In this document: one piece after another, positions 17,500 to 26,181 of the stretch
Position numbering within the stretch: position 1 is the first letter of the stretch
Layout of the letters: each line of letters opens with the position of its first letter
Assembly: GCA_035345875.1 (NCBI GenBank)
Contig: DAORDH010000014.1
Span: forward strand, 62,001-126,000
Direction of reading: 5' to 3'
Length of the DNA stretch: 64,000 bases
Origin: UBA2033 sp035345875
Lineage (GTDB): Bacteria; Spirochaetota; Leptospiria; Leptospirales; Leptospiraceae
Position numbers and translations under genes: made by a program
Notes under the pieces: model-generated
Told to the model about the DNA's origin: nothing
Databases searched by the model: none
What the model saw: only the letters and a program-made list of their open reading frames with translations

Positions 17500-17527
17500 T
17501 TGACAGCTGAAGAAATATATGTATATT
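17500..17527 (+). promoter_or_regulatory. Sigma-70-type promoter
   Basis: TTGACA at 17500-17505 is a perfect -35 box. TATATT at 17522-17527 gives a 16-base spacer (an alternative TATTTA at 17524 gives 18). Transcription would start near 17534 and read into the structured RNA at 17551-17687 and the small gene at 17715. Confidence 0.65.
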
Positions 17528-17550
17528 TATACTTACTATACATAAGTATA
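17528..17550 (+). promoter_or_regulatory. Candidate repressor operator (perfect 8-bp inverted repeat)
   Basis: TATACTTA (17528-17535) and TAAGTATA (17543-17550) are perfect inverted copies separated by seven bases. They lie immediately downstream of the -10 box and over the likely start point. This is the typical position and size of an HTH-dimer repressor site. No repressor gene is adjacent. In RNA it could also form a 5' hairpin. Confidence 0.5.
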
Positions 17551-17687
17551 GTCATTGAAAGTTAATCCAGCTTTCTCGATGTTAAGCATCTCAATAGGTT
17601 TAGGTCAGCCGGATTCTTAAGAAGATACATCGCAAGTGCGAAAAAGCATCTATTTTTAGATCTTACTTAAGAATCTGGCTTTTTTTT
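17551..17687 (+). ncRNA. Structured leader or small RNA, unrecognised class
   Basis: Between the promoter and the terminator the sequence can form several hairpins. GAAAG/CTTTC (17557-17561 with 17571-17575) has the loop TTAATCCAG, and GATG/CATC lies at 17578-17590. A long terminal stem at 17607-17680 contains an inner TCGC-AAGT-GCGA hairpin. The AATCCAGC run (17564-17571) can alternatively pair with GCCGGATT of the terminator's 5' arm (one mismatch), which would be an antiterminator. It therefore looks like an attenuator leader of the small gene at 17715 or a free-standing sRNA. It does not match the SRP, 6S, tmRNA or common riboswitch sequences I know. Confidence 0.5.
17607..17687 (+). terminator. 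Intrinsic terminator just upstream of the 68-aa gene
   Basis: AGCCGGATTCTTAAG (17607-17621) pairs with CTTAAGAATCTGGCT (17666-17680) over 15 pairs with a single G-U, followed by eight T (17680-17687). AAGAT/ATCTT extends the stem inward around a branched loop. It ends 27 bases before the start codon at 17715, a position typical for attenuation control. Confidence 0.7.
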
Positions 17688-17714
17688 GAAGTGATTTAGT
17701 ACAAGGAGAATGAT

Positions 17715-17921
17715 ATGAATTTCGAACTTACTCCCAATACAGGTGCTGTTTTTAAAGTTCAGAATAAACCGAGTGATAGATTGCCAGACTATGAGGGGCA
17801 TGTCAACATTGATGGTAAGGTTTTACGAGTAGTAGGTTGGAAGCGATACGGTCGAAAATCGGGTAAACAATACATGTCTCTTTTGTTTACAGAACTAACA
17901 AATCCTTTGCCACAAACATAA
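17715..17921 (+). CDS. Small conserved-looking protein, 68 aa
   Basis: Starts with ATG after a strong AAGGAG (17703-17708). The compact soluble protein has an alternating beta pattern (NTGAVFKVQNK, YEGHVNIDGKVLRVVGWKRY, KQYMSLLF). It resembles small phage- or plasmid-associated proteins of DUF736-like type, which share the N-terminal NTGA and the Gly-Trp and Lys-x-Tyr positions, but I cannot name the family firmly. The regulated promoter, operator and terminator upstream are notable for so small a gene. It is not part of a visible prophage. Confidence 0.65.
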   Translation: MNFELTPNTGAVFKVQNKPSDRLPDYEGHVNIDGKVLRVVGWKRYGRKSGKQYMSLLFTELTNPLPQT

Positions 17922-17965
17922 TTTTTTCATTTTACATAGAACGAAAACTTTTTTATTTTGTGTGT

Positions 17966-18628
17966 ATGTCCTTAGAAGAAGCACACCGTCTTATAGTGGA
18001 AAGAGAATTGGGAATTGGGAATTTGGAGTTATCCGAAAAAATTCTTTTAGATAGAATCATTGAAGATCCTTCTGCACGTGCGTATGGATTGTTGGCTGAG
18101 ATTCAATACTGGAAAGGAGAAACAGCGTTACCAAAAGATAAAATTGCTATCTATGAAAAAGGTATCGAATTTGGAAAAAAAGGTGTAGCGATAGATAAAG
18201 ATAATATCGAATCAACATTTTGGCTTGGAGTATGTTACGGTCTTTTAGGAGAAGAACGAGGAATCATGAGTAGTTTTTTTCTATTAGATCCGATAGAACA
18301 TTGTTTTACTCACTCTCTTAGATTAGATGAATCTTATTTTTATGGAGCGCCACTTCGATCGATTGGCTGGTTCTTCCATAAAATACCTAGCTGGCCTATA
18401 TCGAAAGGAGATAATAAAAAGGCTGCCTCCTATTTAGAAAAAGCACTGATTTATGGACCTGATTTTTATCTGAATCATTTATACATTGCACATGTTTATA
18501 AAGCGTTAGGTGATCATAAAAAATATCATTATCACTTAGAATGGATTTTAGAAGCTGAGCCAACCAGAAAATTTGCGCAGGAAAATCAAAGACACAAAGA
18601 ACTTGCTAAGAAATTATTAGGAAGATAA
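17966..18628 (+). CDS. TPR-like helical repeat protein
   Basis: Soluble helical protein of about 220 residues with TPR-type units: AYGLLAEIQYWKGE, ESTFWLGVCYGLLGE, and a C-terminal KKAASYLEKALIYGPDFYLN followed by LYIAHVYKALGDHKKYHYHL. The middle region is reminiscent of the TatT-type T-component seen in spirochaetes, but no transporter genes accompany it. No signal peptide is present. A GTG six bases upstream (17960) is an alternative start; neither has a good ribosome-binding site. It ends just before the oppositely oriented tRNA cluster. Confidence 0.75.
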   Translation: MSLEEAHRLIVERELGIGNLELSEKILLDRIIEDPSARAYGLLAEIQYWKGETALPKDKIAIYEKGIEFGKKGVAIDKDNIESTFWLGVCYGLLGEERGIMSSFFLLDPIEHCFTHSLRLDESYFYGAPLRSIGWFFHKIPSWPISKGDNKKAASYLEKALIYGPDFYLNHLYIAHVYKALGDHKKYHYHLEWILEAEPTRKFAQENQRHKELAKKLLGR

Positions 18629-18631
18629 TTG

Positions 18632-18705
<74 letters not shown>

Positions 18706-18724
18706 GTTTTTATTGGGTCTGTTG

Positions 18725-18798
18725 TGACCCGAGAGGGACTCGAACCCCCGACCCTCTGCTTAGAAGGCAGATGCTCTATCCAGCTGAGCTACCGGGTC
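18725..18798 (-). tRNA. tRNA-Arg (UCU)
   Basis: Minus-strand cloverleaf with acceptor GACCCGG/TCGGGTC, anticodon stem TCTGC/GCAGA and loop CTTCTAA (anticodon TCT), T-loop TTCGAGT. The CCA is not encoded. It lies in a three-tRNA cluster between tRNA-Pro and tRNA-His, probably one transcript. Confidence 0.95.
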
Positions 18799-18805
18799 TA
18801 AATTT

Positions 18806-18877
<72 letters not shown>

Positions 18878-18921
18878 TTTTTTAAACCAACAGTGCCATC
18901 TTGTACTTGGGTCTTCTTTCG

Positions 18922-20100
18922 TCAATCATTCTTAGAAGATATCAATCTTTGGAGGTCAGATTTTAGTTCGCTTTGCTTGTTAATAAAAACATCCACTGGT
19001 AAGACATAAATCTTATCAACTTCCTCATTTTTTAATCTCATAAAATGAATTTTAATATAATCCTTCTCTGTGCAAACAAGAATGTCATAGTTTTTCAATT
19101 CTTGGAAGAGTTGATTCATAGTTTTTTCATCATATGCAAAATGGTCAGGATATCGAACTTTTTTGATTTCTTTCGGGTTATAGGACTCAATGAGACTTTC
19201 AAAAGAAAATGGATTTCCTAGAGCCGAAAACACTAATACTTTTTTTGTTGTTAGAGATTCTAGAGAGATAATTTCTCTTTTGTGGTTGATCAATGGGGAT
19301 GGTAAATAAGTTAGATTGTAAAATTTTAAATCAGGGTTAATTCGAATAAATTTGACTTTTAGAATTTCAACGTTTGCGGCATTTTCTTTTGCATAACGAG
19401 TAAAAATTATATAATGAGCTCGTTTAACGGCTGTTATCCTTTCTCGCAGGCTTCCTAATGGTATTGTAAAGCCTGTTCCAAATGCGTTGTTTGCATCTAC
19501 TAAAACAAAATCCAAATCTCTTTTTATGGCATGATGCTGAAAACCATCATCAAGTAAAACTACTCTTTTGACTCCTTGGATCACTGGGGCTTCCATCCCA
19601 TCATCTGATTGTGAAATAAAAAATCTTTTTCTATTTCTTGCTCTGAATCTAGGAGAGAATCTTCCGTTGATATCTGTCAATGGATTTAGTTCTGAAAAGC
19701 CAAAAGATTTTTTTTTCGACAGTGCAAATTTTTGAAAGGATTCGAATCTATTTCTTCCAATGATTACATTTGCAAATGGGATCTTTGCTTTTATGAGAAG
19801 TGGTTCATCTCCTGAATCCGCAGGATTTGAATAGGTCTCAACTAGCATTCCTTCTTTTGTTTTTTTGCCCCTGTAACCTCTACTCAAAACAATAACTTCT
19901 TTTTCTGGAAAAATGGAATGGACTAGGTTGGCTAAATAGATAGTTAGAGGAGTTTTGCCTGTTCCGCCTGTCGTTAAATTTCCAACGCTAATTGTAAATG
20001 CATCAGGAATTTCCTGCTTCTTCTTTAAAAGGCGATCTAGGTAAAATAAGAATTGGTAAAGTAGGGAAAGTGGGTAGAGTAAATAAAGTAAGATGCGCAT
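18922..20100 (-). CDS. lpxK: Tetraacyldisaccharide 4'-kinase LpxK, with internal insertion
   Basis: Phosphorylates the 4' position of the lipid A disaccharide at the cytoplasmic face of the inner membrane. It has an N-terminal membrane-associated helix, then the P-loop SVGNLTTGGTGKTPL (GGTGKT 45-50), VLSRGYRGK, GDEPLL and LLDDGFQHH (about 182-190). Between RFESFQKF and LLDDGFQHH there is an extra basic/Ser-rich segment of about 50 residues (roughly 126-177), far longer than in E. coli LpxK. It makes the protein 392 aa rather than about 330. The frame is uninterrupted and flanking motifs are intact. It follows msbA by four bases. Confidence 0.92.
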   Translation of the reverse strand: MRILLYLLYPLSLLYQFLFYLDRLLKKKQEIPDAFTISVGNLTTGGTGKTPLTIYLANLVHSIFPEKEVIVLSRGYRGKKTKEGMLVETYSNPADSGDEPLLIKAKIPFANVIIGRNRFESFQKFALSKKKSFGFSELNPLTDINGRFSPRFRARNRKRFFISQSDDGMEAPVIQGVKRVVLLDDGFQHHAIKRDLDFVLVDANNAFGTGFTIPLGSLRERITAVKRAHYIIFTRYAKENAANVEILKVKFIRINPDLKFYNLTYLPSPLINHKREIISLESLTTKKVLVFSALGNPFSFESLIESYNPKEIKKVRYPDHFAYDEKTMNQLFQELKNYDILVCTEKDYIKIHFMRLKNEEVDKIYVLPVDVFINKQSELKSDLQRLISSKND

Positions 20101-20104
20101 ATTT

Positions 20105-21985
20105 TTAACTTACCCTTTCAAATTGAACATCGTATAATTTTTTGTATTTTCCATCTAATGCGATAAGATCATTATGAGAACCGGATTCTAACACTTCCCC
20201 ATCTTCCATGTAATAGATAGTATTAGCTATCTGGATTGTGGAAAGTCTATGTGCAATAATAATGGTCGTTCTATTTTTGTATAAAGATTCTAACGCAGCC
20301 TGAACCAATCTCTCCGATTCCGCATCTAAAGCAGATGTGGCTTCATCTAGAATCAATATTTCTGGATCGAGGAGTAGGGCTCGCGCAATGGAAATTCTTT
20401 GTCTTTGCCCGCCTGAAAGCATGACTCCATGTTCGCCCACCACTGTATCTAAACCCTTTTCAAATGAGTTAATAAACTCAGTAGCACAAGCATCGTCACA
20501 TGCTTTTTTTATTTTCTCTTCGGAAGCATTCAAGCTGCCATAAGCAATATTATCACGGATGCTTGCGTTAAATAAAAAAACTTCCTGGGATACGATTCCA
20601 ATTTTTCGTCTGACGTCTTTAAAATTAAATTTGCGAATGTCGATTCCGTCGAATAGGACTTCCCCTTCTGTCGGATCAATTAATCTAGGAATTAAATCTT
20701 TGAGAGTTGACTTTCCCGCTCCACTTGCTCCAACTAAAGCGATCGTTTCACCACATTTCACTTTAATATTAATATTCTTAAGAGAAGATTTTTCCGATCC
20801 CGGGTAAGTATAGGATACATTTTTAATATGAATTTCTTTTTGTAGTTTTCCTAACTTTAATGGATGTGGTGGATTTTCTATATCTGTTTTAGCATCTACT
20901 AATTCAAACACTCTCTCTCCTGCAGAGACACCACTTTGTATTAAGTTGTACATCATACTTAGTTGTTTTAATGGTCTCATTAAAAAAATTAAGGTTAAGA
21001 AAAATGCCATAAACATTCCCTTAGAAAAATTTTCATGACTAATCAAGTAAGCACCAAAGGCAAGAAAGATAGCCGCTAGCACTGAACCAAATAATTCAAT
21101 AATTGATGGACCTACTTGATGATAAAAATGTCCTTTAAACGTTTTATCTGCCAATTCTTTGTTGATTCCGTAAAAACGACCTGATTCTCTTTTCTCCATG
21201 GAGAAAGCACGAATTACACGAATTCCAGCTATCACTTCCTGTAATAAACCGTTAAGTGCAGAGAGTCTTTCTTGTTGATTTTTCGTTGCTTTTCTAATTT
21301 TTTCTGTAAAGGCTGAGATTGGTCCCATGATCAAGGGTATCACGATAAAAACGACCAAGAACATTTTCCAACTGATAAAGAAGAGTAATAGTAAGTGTGT
21401 GACAACATAAAAAAAATCATTGATTGCATCTTTGAGATCAGAACTAATTATTTTAGCTAGAACATCTACATCATTGATGATCCTGCTCATGAGTATTCCT
21501 GTTTTTTCTTGCACAAACGTATTGAGAGGTAAATACTGAACTTTCTTGTAAATCTCTAGACGTAGATCTCGAATTGCCATATATCCCGTCGAGTTGATGA
21601 AATAAATTGCACCCGTCAGGCAGAGTAATTTTAAAAGATAAATAGGAAATACTAGAATTACAAAAAAGAACACAATCTCTTCTGGCTGTAATTCATTGAA
21701 ATAGGCATTTAAACGGACTTTTAGCTTTGCTAATTTATATTCGATTTGATCTAATCTAGAAAAATTTTCTCCAGATTCGACAATTTTGATTGCAGATAAA
21801 TCTCTTTTTGTAATAGAGATTTGAAATTTATAATTTTTACTAGCTCCCATTGAATCAAAGATTGGAATCATACTAGTCAGCGAGACTCCATTGAATATTG
21901 ATACCAGTAGAGATAATATTAAACCAGAAATTAATCTGTATTTATACTTAAATGAATATGTTAATAACCGTCGAAATATTTTCAC
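20105..21985 (-). CDS. msbA: MsbA-type lipid A/phospholipid flippase (ABC exporter)
   Basis: Half-size ABC exporter that flips lipid A core across the inner membrane as a homodimer. It has an N-terminal six-helix domain and a C-terminal ATPase with Walker A GASGAGKST (about 410), the signature LSGGQRQRIS, Walker B ILILDEATSALD and the H-loop IIAHRLST. At 626 aa it is longer than E. coli MsbA. The extra length is a charged, coiled region between helices 1 and 2 (about 48-100), on the periplasmic side. The immediate lpxK neighbour supports the lipid A role over other exporters of this family. Confidence 0.9.
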   Translation of the reverse strand: MKIFRRLLTYSFKYKYRLISGLILSLLVSIFNGVSLTSMIPIFDSMGASKNYKFQISITKRDLSAIKIVESGENFSRLDQIEYKLAKLKVRLNAYFNELQPEEIVFFFVILVFPIYLLKLLCLTGAIYFINSTGYMAIRDLRLEIYKKVQYLPLNTFVQEKTGILMSRIINDVDVLAKIISSDLKDAINDFFYVVTHLLLLFFISWKMFLVVFIVIPLIMGPISAFTEKIRKATKNQQERLSALNGLLQEVIAGIRVIRAFSMEKRESGRFYGINKELADKTFKGHFYHQVGPSIIELFGSVLAAIFLAFGAYLISHENFSKGMFMAFFLTLIFLMRPLKQLSMMYNLIQSGVSAGERVFELVDAKTDIENPPHPLKLGKLQKEIHIKNVSYTYPGSEKSSLKNINIKVKCGETIALVGASGAGKSTLKDLIPRLIDPTEGEVLFDGIDIRKFNFKDVRRKIGIVSQEVFLFNASIRDNIAYGSLNASEEKIKKACDDACATEFINSFEKGLDTVVGEHGVMLSGGQRQRISIARALLLDPEILILDEATSALDAESERLVQAALESLYKNRTTIIIAHRLSTIQIANTIYYMEDGEVLESGSHNDLIALDGKYKKLYDVQFERVS

Positions 21986-22076
21986 GCCAACAATACTAAT
22001 TCAGTAAAGTAAGTAGGATAACAAGCAAATAATTTTAAAAAAATTCTAGAATCATTGAAAACACGAGGTTAGCGGA

Positions 22077-24356
22077 CTAACTCTGTCGAATTAAATTTGC
22101 TAATTTCACTACATTTGGATTCATTGAATCTATTTCGTTTGCAAGTTCTAGAAAGTAAATGGATTTTTCTTTTTGTGCGGTTAATCGGTATAAGTCGCAA
22201 AGATTTATCAAATTATTTATATGATTTTGCTTTAACTTAAAGAGTTGATTACCAATTTCAATCGACTTATCATAGTTTCCTAATTTCCTAAAAGCAATCG
22301 ATAGATAATAGAGAATATCAATGCTGTCAGGTTTTTCTTTTACGTATTTAGATAAAACGTCTACCGCCGTTGCATAATCTTTGTTTTGATAACTTAGAAC
22401 TCCAAGTAGGCGATTGAATTTTTTTGTATAATAATTTGGGGAATATGCTTTTAGTAAAATTCCAAGCGCTTCTTTTACATTTCCTAGTTTATAGTAATTT
22501 GATGCTTTGTCATAGGCTTCACTTTGTAATTGAATAAATTCTTCTGATGATGGATATTGAATGTTTTCTTTGTAGCCAACTCTGAGTAAACTTAAATCGT
22601 CTGTTATTTCTCCCGATTCTTTGAGAGCTTTTTCTAATTGGTCTAATTTCCCATCTGCTTTTTCTACAAATTTTAAAAACAATTTCTCATCATAATTCAT
22701 CTCTCTAGAATCATTTATATTCATAATTATATCATCTCGTCCATCGGATCCTAGTATTAATACGTCACCCGCTAGGAGCTGATAATTATGAACTCTGAAT
22801 TCATACTCAGACTCGATTCCCAGTTTTCGAAGTTCTAATCCATTTTCTAAAAAACTAGCCTTCTTATCTCTATAAACAACAGTAAAGGGATGTTCTGCAT
22901 TCCAGTAAAAAACTTCTCCTGTATCATCCTGAATTAAAAGCACTGTTGCGGATAAAAGCATGGAACCATTGAATGCGAGAAATACGGAATTTAATTCGTG
23001 GTAAACGTCAGTTAGCCACTTAACTGGATTAGAATTAAGAATTTTCTTTTTGGAGGCAGATCTAGCCATTATAGAATTCATAACAACACCCATAATTAAA
23101 GAGCCGCCTGCTCCTTGCATGGATTTGCCCATTGCATCTCCATTCATTGCCATTGTGAAACTCGAATAATTTTCCTGTGTGCCAAATTTTAAATTTCCAG
23201 TAATACAAATGTCTCCGCCTAAATCTGCTTTCTTGTTGTGGAATTCAAATTCTTTCTTCTGACGGATAATAAAATCAGTTTTCACTTCGTTAGATTTATT
23301 CGCATTAATAAACAGAGGTTGTGCTAGTAGAGAAGTTAAAAAGTAATCTCCATCTTGTTGAATTTTTAATTTTTTTATTTCTGTTAAACTTAAATTTAAC
23401 TCTCTTGTTCTCTCTTCTACTTTATTTTCTAAGTTTAGATTTAGATCTGTTATTTCCTGATAAAGATTTTTAAGCTTGGATATGATTACAGCTAGTAAAT
23501 GAGCTTGTTCTCCAAAGTCGTCTGCTGATGTTCTGCCGCTAGATACATCAAAATTTCCATTTCCCAATTCTAGAAGAGCGTTATTTGTAACAGCTAAACC
23601 ATCTTTTAATGATCTAGCAATTACATAGGCAACAATTCCTAAAGATGTGATGCATTGAAGAGAAAGAAGAGTCACATGTAAAATAGGATCTTTGAAACTT
23701 AAATTTCCTGCAACTATTGCATAAATGATATATCCAAATATTGTAATAGGAGCCATAGCAACGGATAGAATGGCAAGTAAGATCCTTCTAAAATATCCCA
23801 TGTATAAAATCTTCTCTGATGGAACAGGAATGTTCACGATAGACGGTAATAACAATAATCCGCGCAGACTACTTTCAGATCCAAATAAATATATTACATA
23901 AGAGATTGGTAAGACAAAGAGTAATCCTAAGTAAAGAGAAATTGTAGGTATAGTAGGAAACCATTGTCCACTGAGGAATCCAAAAAGTATTAAGCCAGAA
24001 GTGGCTCCAAGTAACCATCTTGCGATTATCGTTCTTCCTTCTTGATATGGATAGTGAAGTATATTTAATTTGATTTTTTCTTTTCTCTTGTCGGAAATTG
24101 TTTTACCTTCTTTTAAAAAACTAATGTCTCTGATAATGTTTCTTAGTTTAAAATATCTATAAAGCAAACCCCATGCAACTGTGTAGGTTCCACAGATCAA
24201 TCCTGAGATGGCGACAGATTTTATATCTTCCTCTGTTTTGAAAGCACCTACTACAGCAATAAAATAGACAAAAGTTGGAATTGGTATTAAGCTAGTAAAT
24301 AATTCTAAACGTAATGATAAATTCCAAAAAATATTACTCGGCATAGGTATTTTCAT
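22077..24356 (-). CDS. Membrane SpoIIE-type (PP2C) phosphatase with HAMP and TPR repeats
   Basis: Large signalling protein: about seven N-terminal membrane helices (to about 250), a HAMP-like linker (ARSLKDGLAVTNNALLELGN), a coiled coil near 310-335, and a SpoIIE/PP2C domain (about 380-590). The phosphatase domain has KADLGGDICITG and MNGDAMGKSMQGAGGSLI, including the metal-binding Asp-Gly positions. The C-terminal tail (about 620-755) holds TPR units. Such enzymes dephosphorylate anti-sigma antagonists in partner-switching pathways. The TPRs could bind the substrate. No antagonist gene is adjacent. Long for the family because of the TPR tail. Confidence 0.85.
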   Translation of the reverse strand: MKIPMPSNIFWNLSLRLELFTSLIPIPTFVYFIAVVGAFKTEEDIKSVAISGLICGTYTVAWGLLYRYFKLRNIIRDISFLKEGKTISDKRKEKIKLNILHYPYQEGRTIIARWLLGATSGLILFGFLSGQWFPTIPTISLYLGLLFVLPISYVIYLFGSESSLRGLLLLPSIVNIPVPSEKILYMGYFRRILLAILSVAMAPITIFGYIIYAIVAGNLSFKDPILHVTLLSLQCITSLGIVAYVIARSLKDGLAVTNNALLELGNGNFDVSSGRTSADDFGEQAHLLAVIISKLKNLYQEITDLNLNLENKVEERTRELNLSLTEIKKLKIQQDGDYFLTSLLAQPLFINANKSNEVKTDFIIRQKKEFEFHNKKADLGGDICITGNLKFGTQENYSSFTMAMNGDAMGKSMQGAGGSLIMGVVMNSIMARSASKKKILNSNPVKWLTDVYHELNSVFLAFNGSMLLSATVLLIQDDTGEVFYWNAEHPFTVVYRDKKASFLENGLELRKLGIESEYEFRVHNYQLLAGDVLILGSDGRDDIIMNINDSREMNYDEKLFLKFVEKADGKLDQLEKALKESGEITDDLSLLRVGYKENIQYPSSEEFIQLQSEAYDKASNYYKLGNVKEALGILLKAYSPNYYTKKFNRLLGVLSYQNKDYATAVDVLSKYVKEKPDSIDILYYLSIAFRKLGNYDKSIEIGNQLFKLKQNHINNLINLCDLYRLTAQKEKSIYFLELANEIDSMNPNVVKLANLIRQS

Positions 24357-24632
24357 ATGAGTATCCTTGAGTAGATTTAAGCAAATCGCATTTCATCAAA
24401 ATCAAATAACGTTTTTATATAGCAATTCATTTCCAATGAATGCTTCACAAATATTCTATTTTTATAGAGAAAAATACAATTTCAGATAAATTATTTACGA
24501 ATCTGAATTCATAAATACTATATCAATTATCGATTTGTTTTGAAGATATTTTCAAAGCATTTAGAATAAATCTTAAATTGTATTTTAAAGTTTTAGTGTT
24601 TAGTTTAAAGATTTTAAAATAGGAGGAATCAA

Positions 24633-25094
24633 ATGAAGTTTTCAATGATTTTCTTAGTTGTTCATTTTCTGTTAATTGGAAGTATTTTAGGTCAAGTTGC
24701 TCCAAAGCAAAAGAGGAAGCAAATCTTACTTGAATATAAATCTCCAACAAAAACGATTCGTATCTTGGACACATCTTTTGTTCTAACGGAGAAAAAAGAT
24801 GTGTATGACAATCCGGTTAGTAGCATTCCTTCTAAGTCCACATTTAAGGAAAAGGATTATACTCTCACAAAAAAAGAAGTGTATGATCTTATTAAGTTTA
24901 TTGAAGACAATGAATTTTTTCAGTTAAAGGATGCTTATGGTGCTCCAGAAGCAGAAAGAAATTACCCAACCTCTATTGCAGTGCAGATGCATAAAAAAGA
25001 AAAGGTTGTGGTATATCGTAGTAATCCGTCATTCGAATCATCCCCTGAAGCATTTAAAAAAGTGGAGGCTTACATTTTAAAATTGAGAAAATAG
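24633..25094 (+). CDS. Small exported protein of unknown function
   Basis: Starts with ATG after AGGAGG. Signal peptide 1-20 (FSMIFLVVHFLLIGSILGQ), cleaved near GQ-VA, so likely periplasmic or secreted. The mature part is about 130 aa with a basic start, a central KDYTLTKKEVYDLIKFIEDN helix and a C-terminal VVYRSNPSFESSPEAF region. No family is recognised. It diverges from the phosphatase gene and precedes the DsbA-like gene by 67 bases. Confidence 0.75.
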   Translation: MKFSMIFLVVHFLLIGSILGQVAPKQKRKQILLEYKSPTKTIRILDTSFVLTEKKDVYDNPVSSIPSKSTFKEKDYTLTKKEVYDLIKFIEDNEFFQLKDAYGAPEAERNYPTSIAVQMHKKEKVVVYRSNPSFESSPEAFKKVEAYILKLRK

Positions 25095-25161
25095 CCATTA
25101 TTTGATTTGCTAATTAAAGATTTACAGTGATTTTGGTTAAATAGGAGAAATATTCTAATTT

Positions 25162-26172
25162 ATGGAAAATGAAAAAAAAGGGCTTATCGCTCTGTCCGCT
25201 TTCACAATTCTTTATGTCGCTTTTAGTATCCCTGCCATGATTGACTACTTTAAATCCAAAAGTTATATCGAAATCAATGGAAAGAAATTCACTGAGTCTG
25301 ATTTAGAAAAAGAAAAACCAGCTGTCATTATGAAATTAAAAAAGGATTATGTGGAAGGAATAAGCCGTGCATTTGAACAATTTGCGAGTGATAAAATTTT
25401 AGAATTAGAAGCTAAAGAACAAAATATCAAGCCTAACGAAGTTGTTTCAAAAGGTGTAGGTTCCTATACACCAAGCCAAACAGAAATAGCAGCAATCTAT
25501 GAACAATACAAAGATCAATTTGGTGGTGCTAAACTTGAACAAGTTCAGGATAGAATCGTTGGTTATTTAAAGAATTTAAAAGAACAAGAATACTATGCAG
25601 AATTAACAAAAAAATACCGCATAGATTATCATATGGAAAAAGTTAAACAGGTGAAGCAAAACGTTGCTGAGAAAGGAAATCCTTCTATTGGTCCTGATAA
25701 AGCAAAGGTTACAGTAATTGAATTTTCTGATTTTGAATGTCCTTATTGCAAACGAAGTCAAGAGACTACTAGACAGTTAAGAGAACAATACAAGGACAAA
25801 ATTCGTTGGGTCTTTAGAGATTATCCACTTCCATTTCACCGTAATGCAATGTTTGCACATATTGCGGCTAACTGTGCTATTGAACAAAATAAATACTGGG
25901 AGTATTTTAACTTACTCTTTGATAATTCAGACAATTTAGTAAAAGAGAACGTTATACTACTAGCTGAAAAAGCCGGATTAGATAAAACAAAATTTAATGC
26001 ATGTCTTGCTGACTCTGGAAAAATTTCTGAAGAGATTCAGTCTGATATTGCAGATGGGCAGTCTGTTGGAGTTAATGGAACTCCTGCATTTTTTATAAAT
26101 GGTATATTTGTTGAGGGAGCTCAACCAATTGGAGCTTTCCAAAAAATTATAGATGAAGAGTTAAGTAAATAA
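25162..26172 (+). CDS. Membrane-anchored DsbA-family thiol oxidoreductase
   Basis: Periplasmic thioredoxin-fold enzyme with an N-terminal membrane anchor (about 8-26). A helical Lys/Glu-rich linker follows (about 40-165), resembling the helical domain of peptidyl-prolyl isomerase-type precursors. The C-terminal DsbA domain has the active site FECPYCKR (C193, C196) and the cis-Pro loop GVNGTPAFFINGI. It resembles BdbD-type proteins that introduce or shuffle disulfides; a DsbB partner is not in the window. It is followed after nine bases by mdh, which has its own strong AAGGAG. Confidence 0.88.
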   Translation: MENEKKGLIALSAFTILYVAFSIPAMIDYFKSKSYIEINGKKFTESDLEKEKPAVIMKLKKDYVEGISRAFEQFASDKILELEAKEQNIKPNEVVSKGVGSYTPSQTEIAAIYEQYKDQFGGAKLEQVQDRIVGYLKNLKEQEYYAELTKKYRIDYHMEKVKQVKQNVAEKGNPSIGPDKAKVTVIEFSDFECPYCKRSQETTRQLREQYKDKIRWVFRDYPLPFHRNAMFAHIAANCAIEQNKYWEYFNLLFDNSDNLVKENVILLAEKAGLDKTKFNACLADSGKISEEIQSDIADGQSVGVNGTPAFFINGIFVEGAQPIGAFQKIIDEELSK

Positions 26173-26181
26173 GGAGAAAAT

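Noticed and set aside
17551..17687. Identity as SRP RNA, 6S RNA or a known riboswitch
   Set aside because: None of the conserved cores I know for these RNAs could be found.
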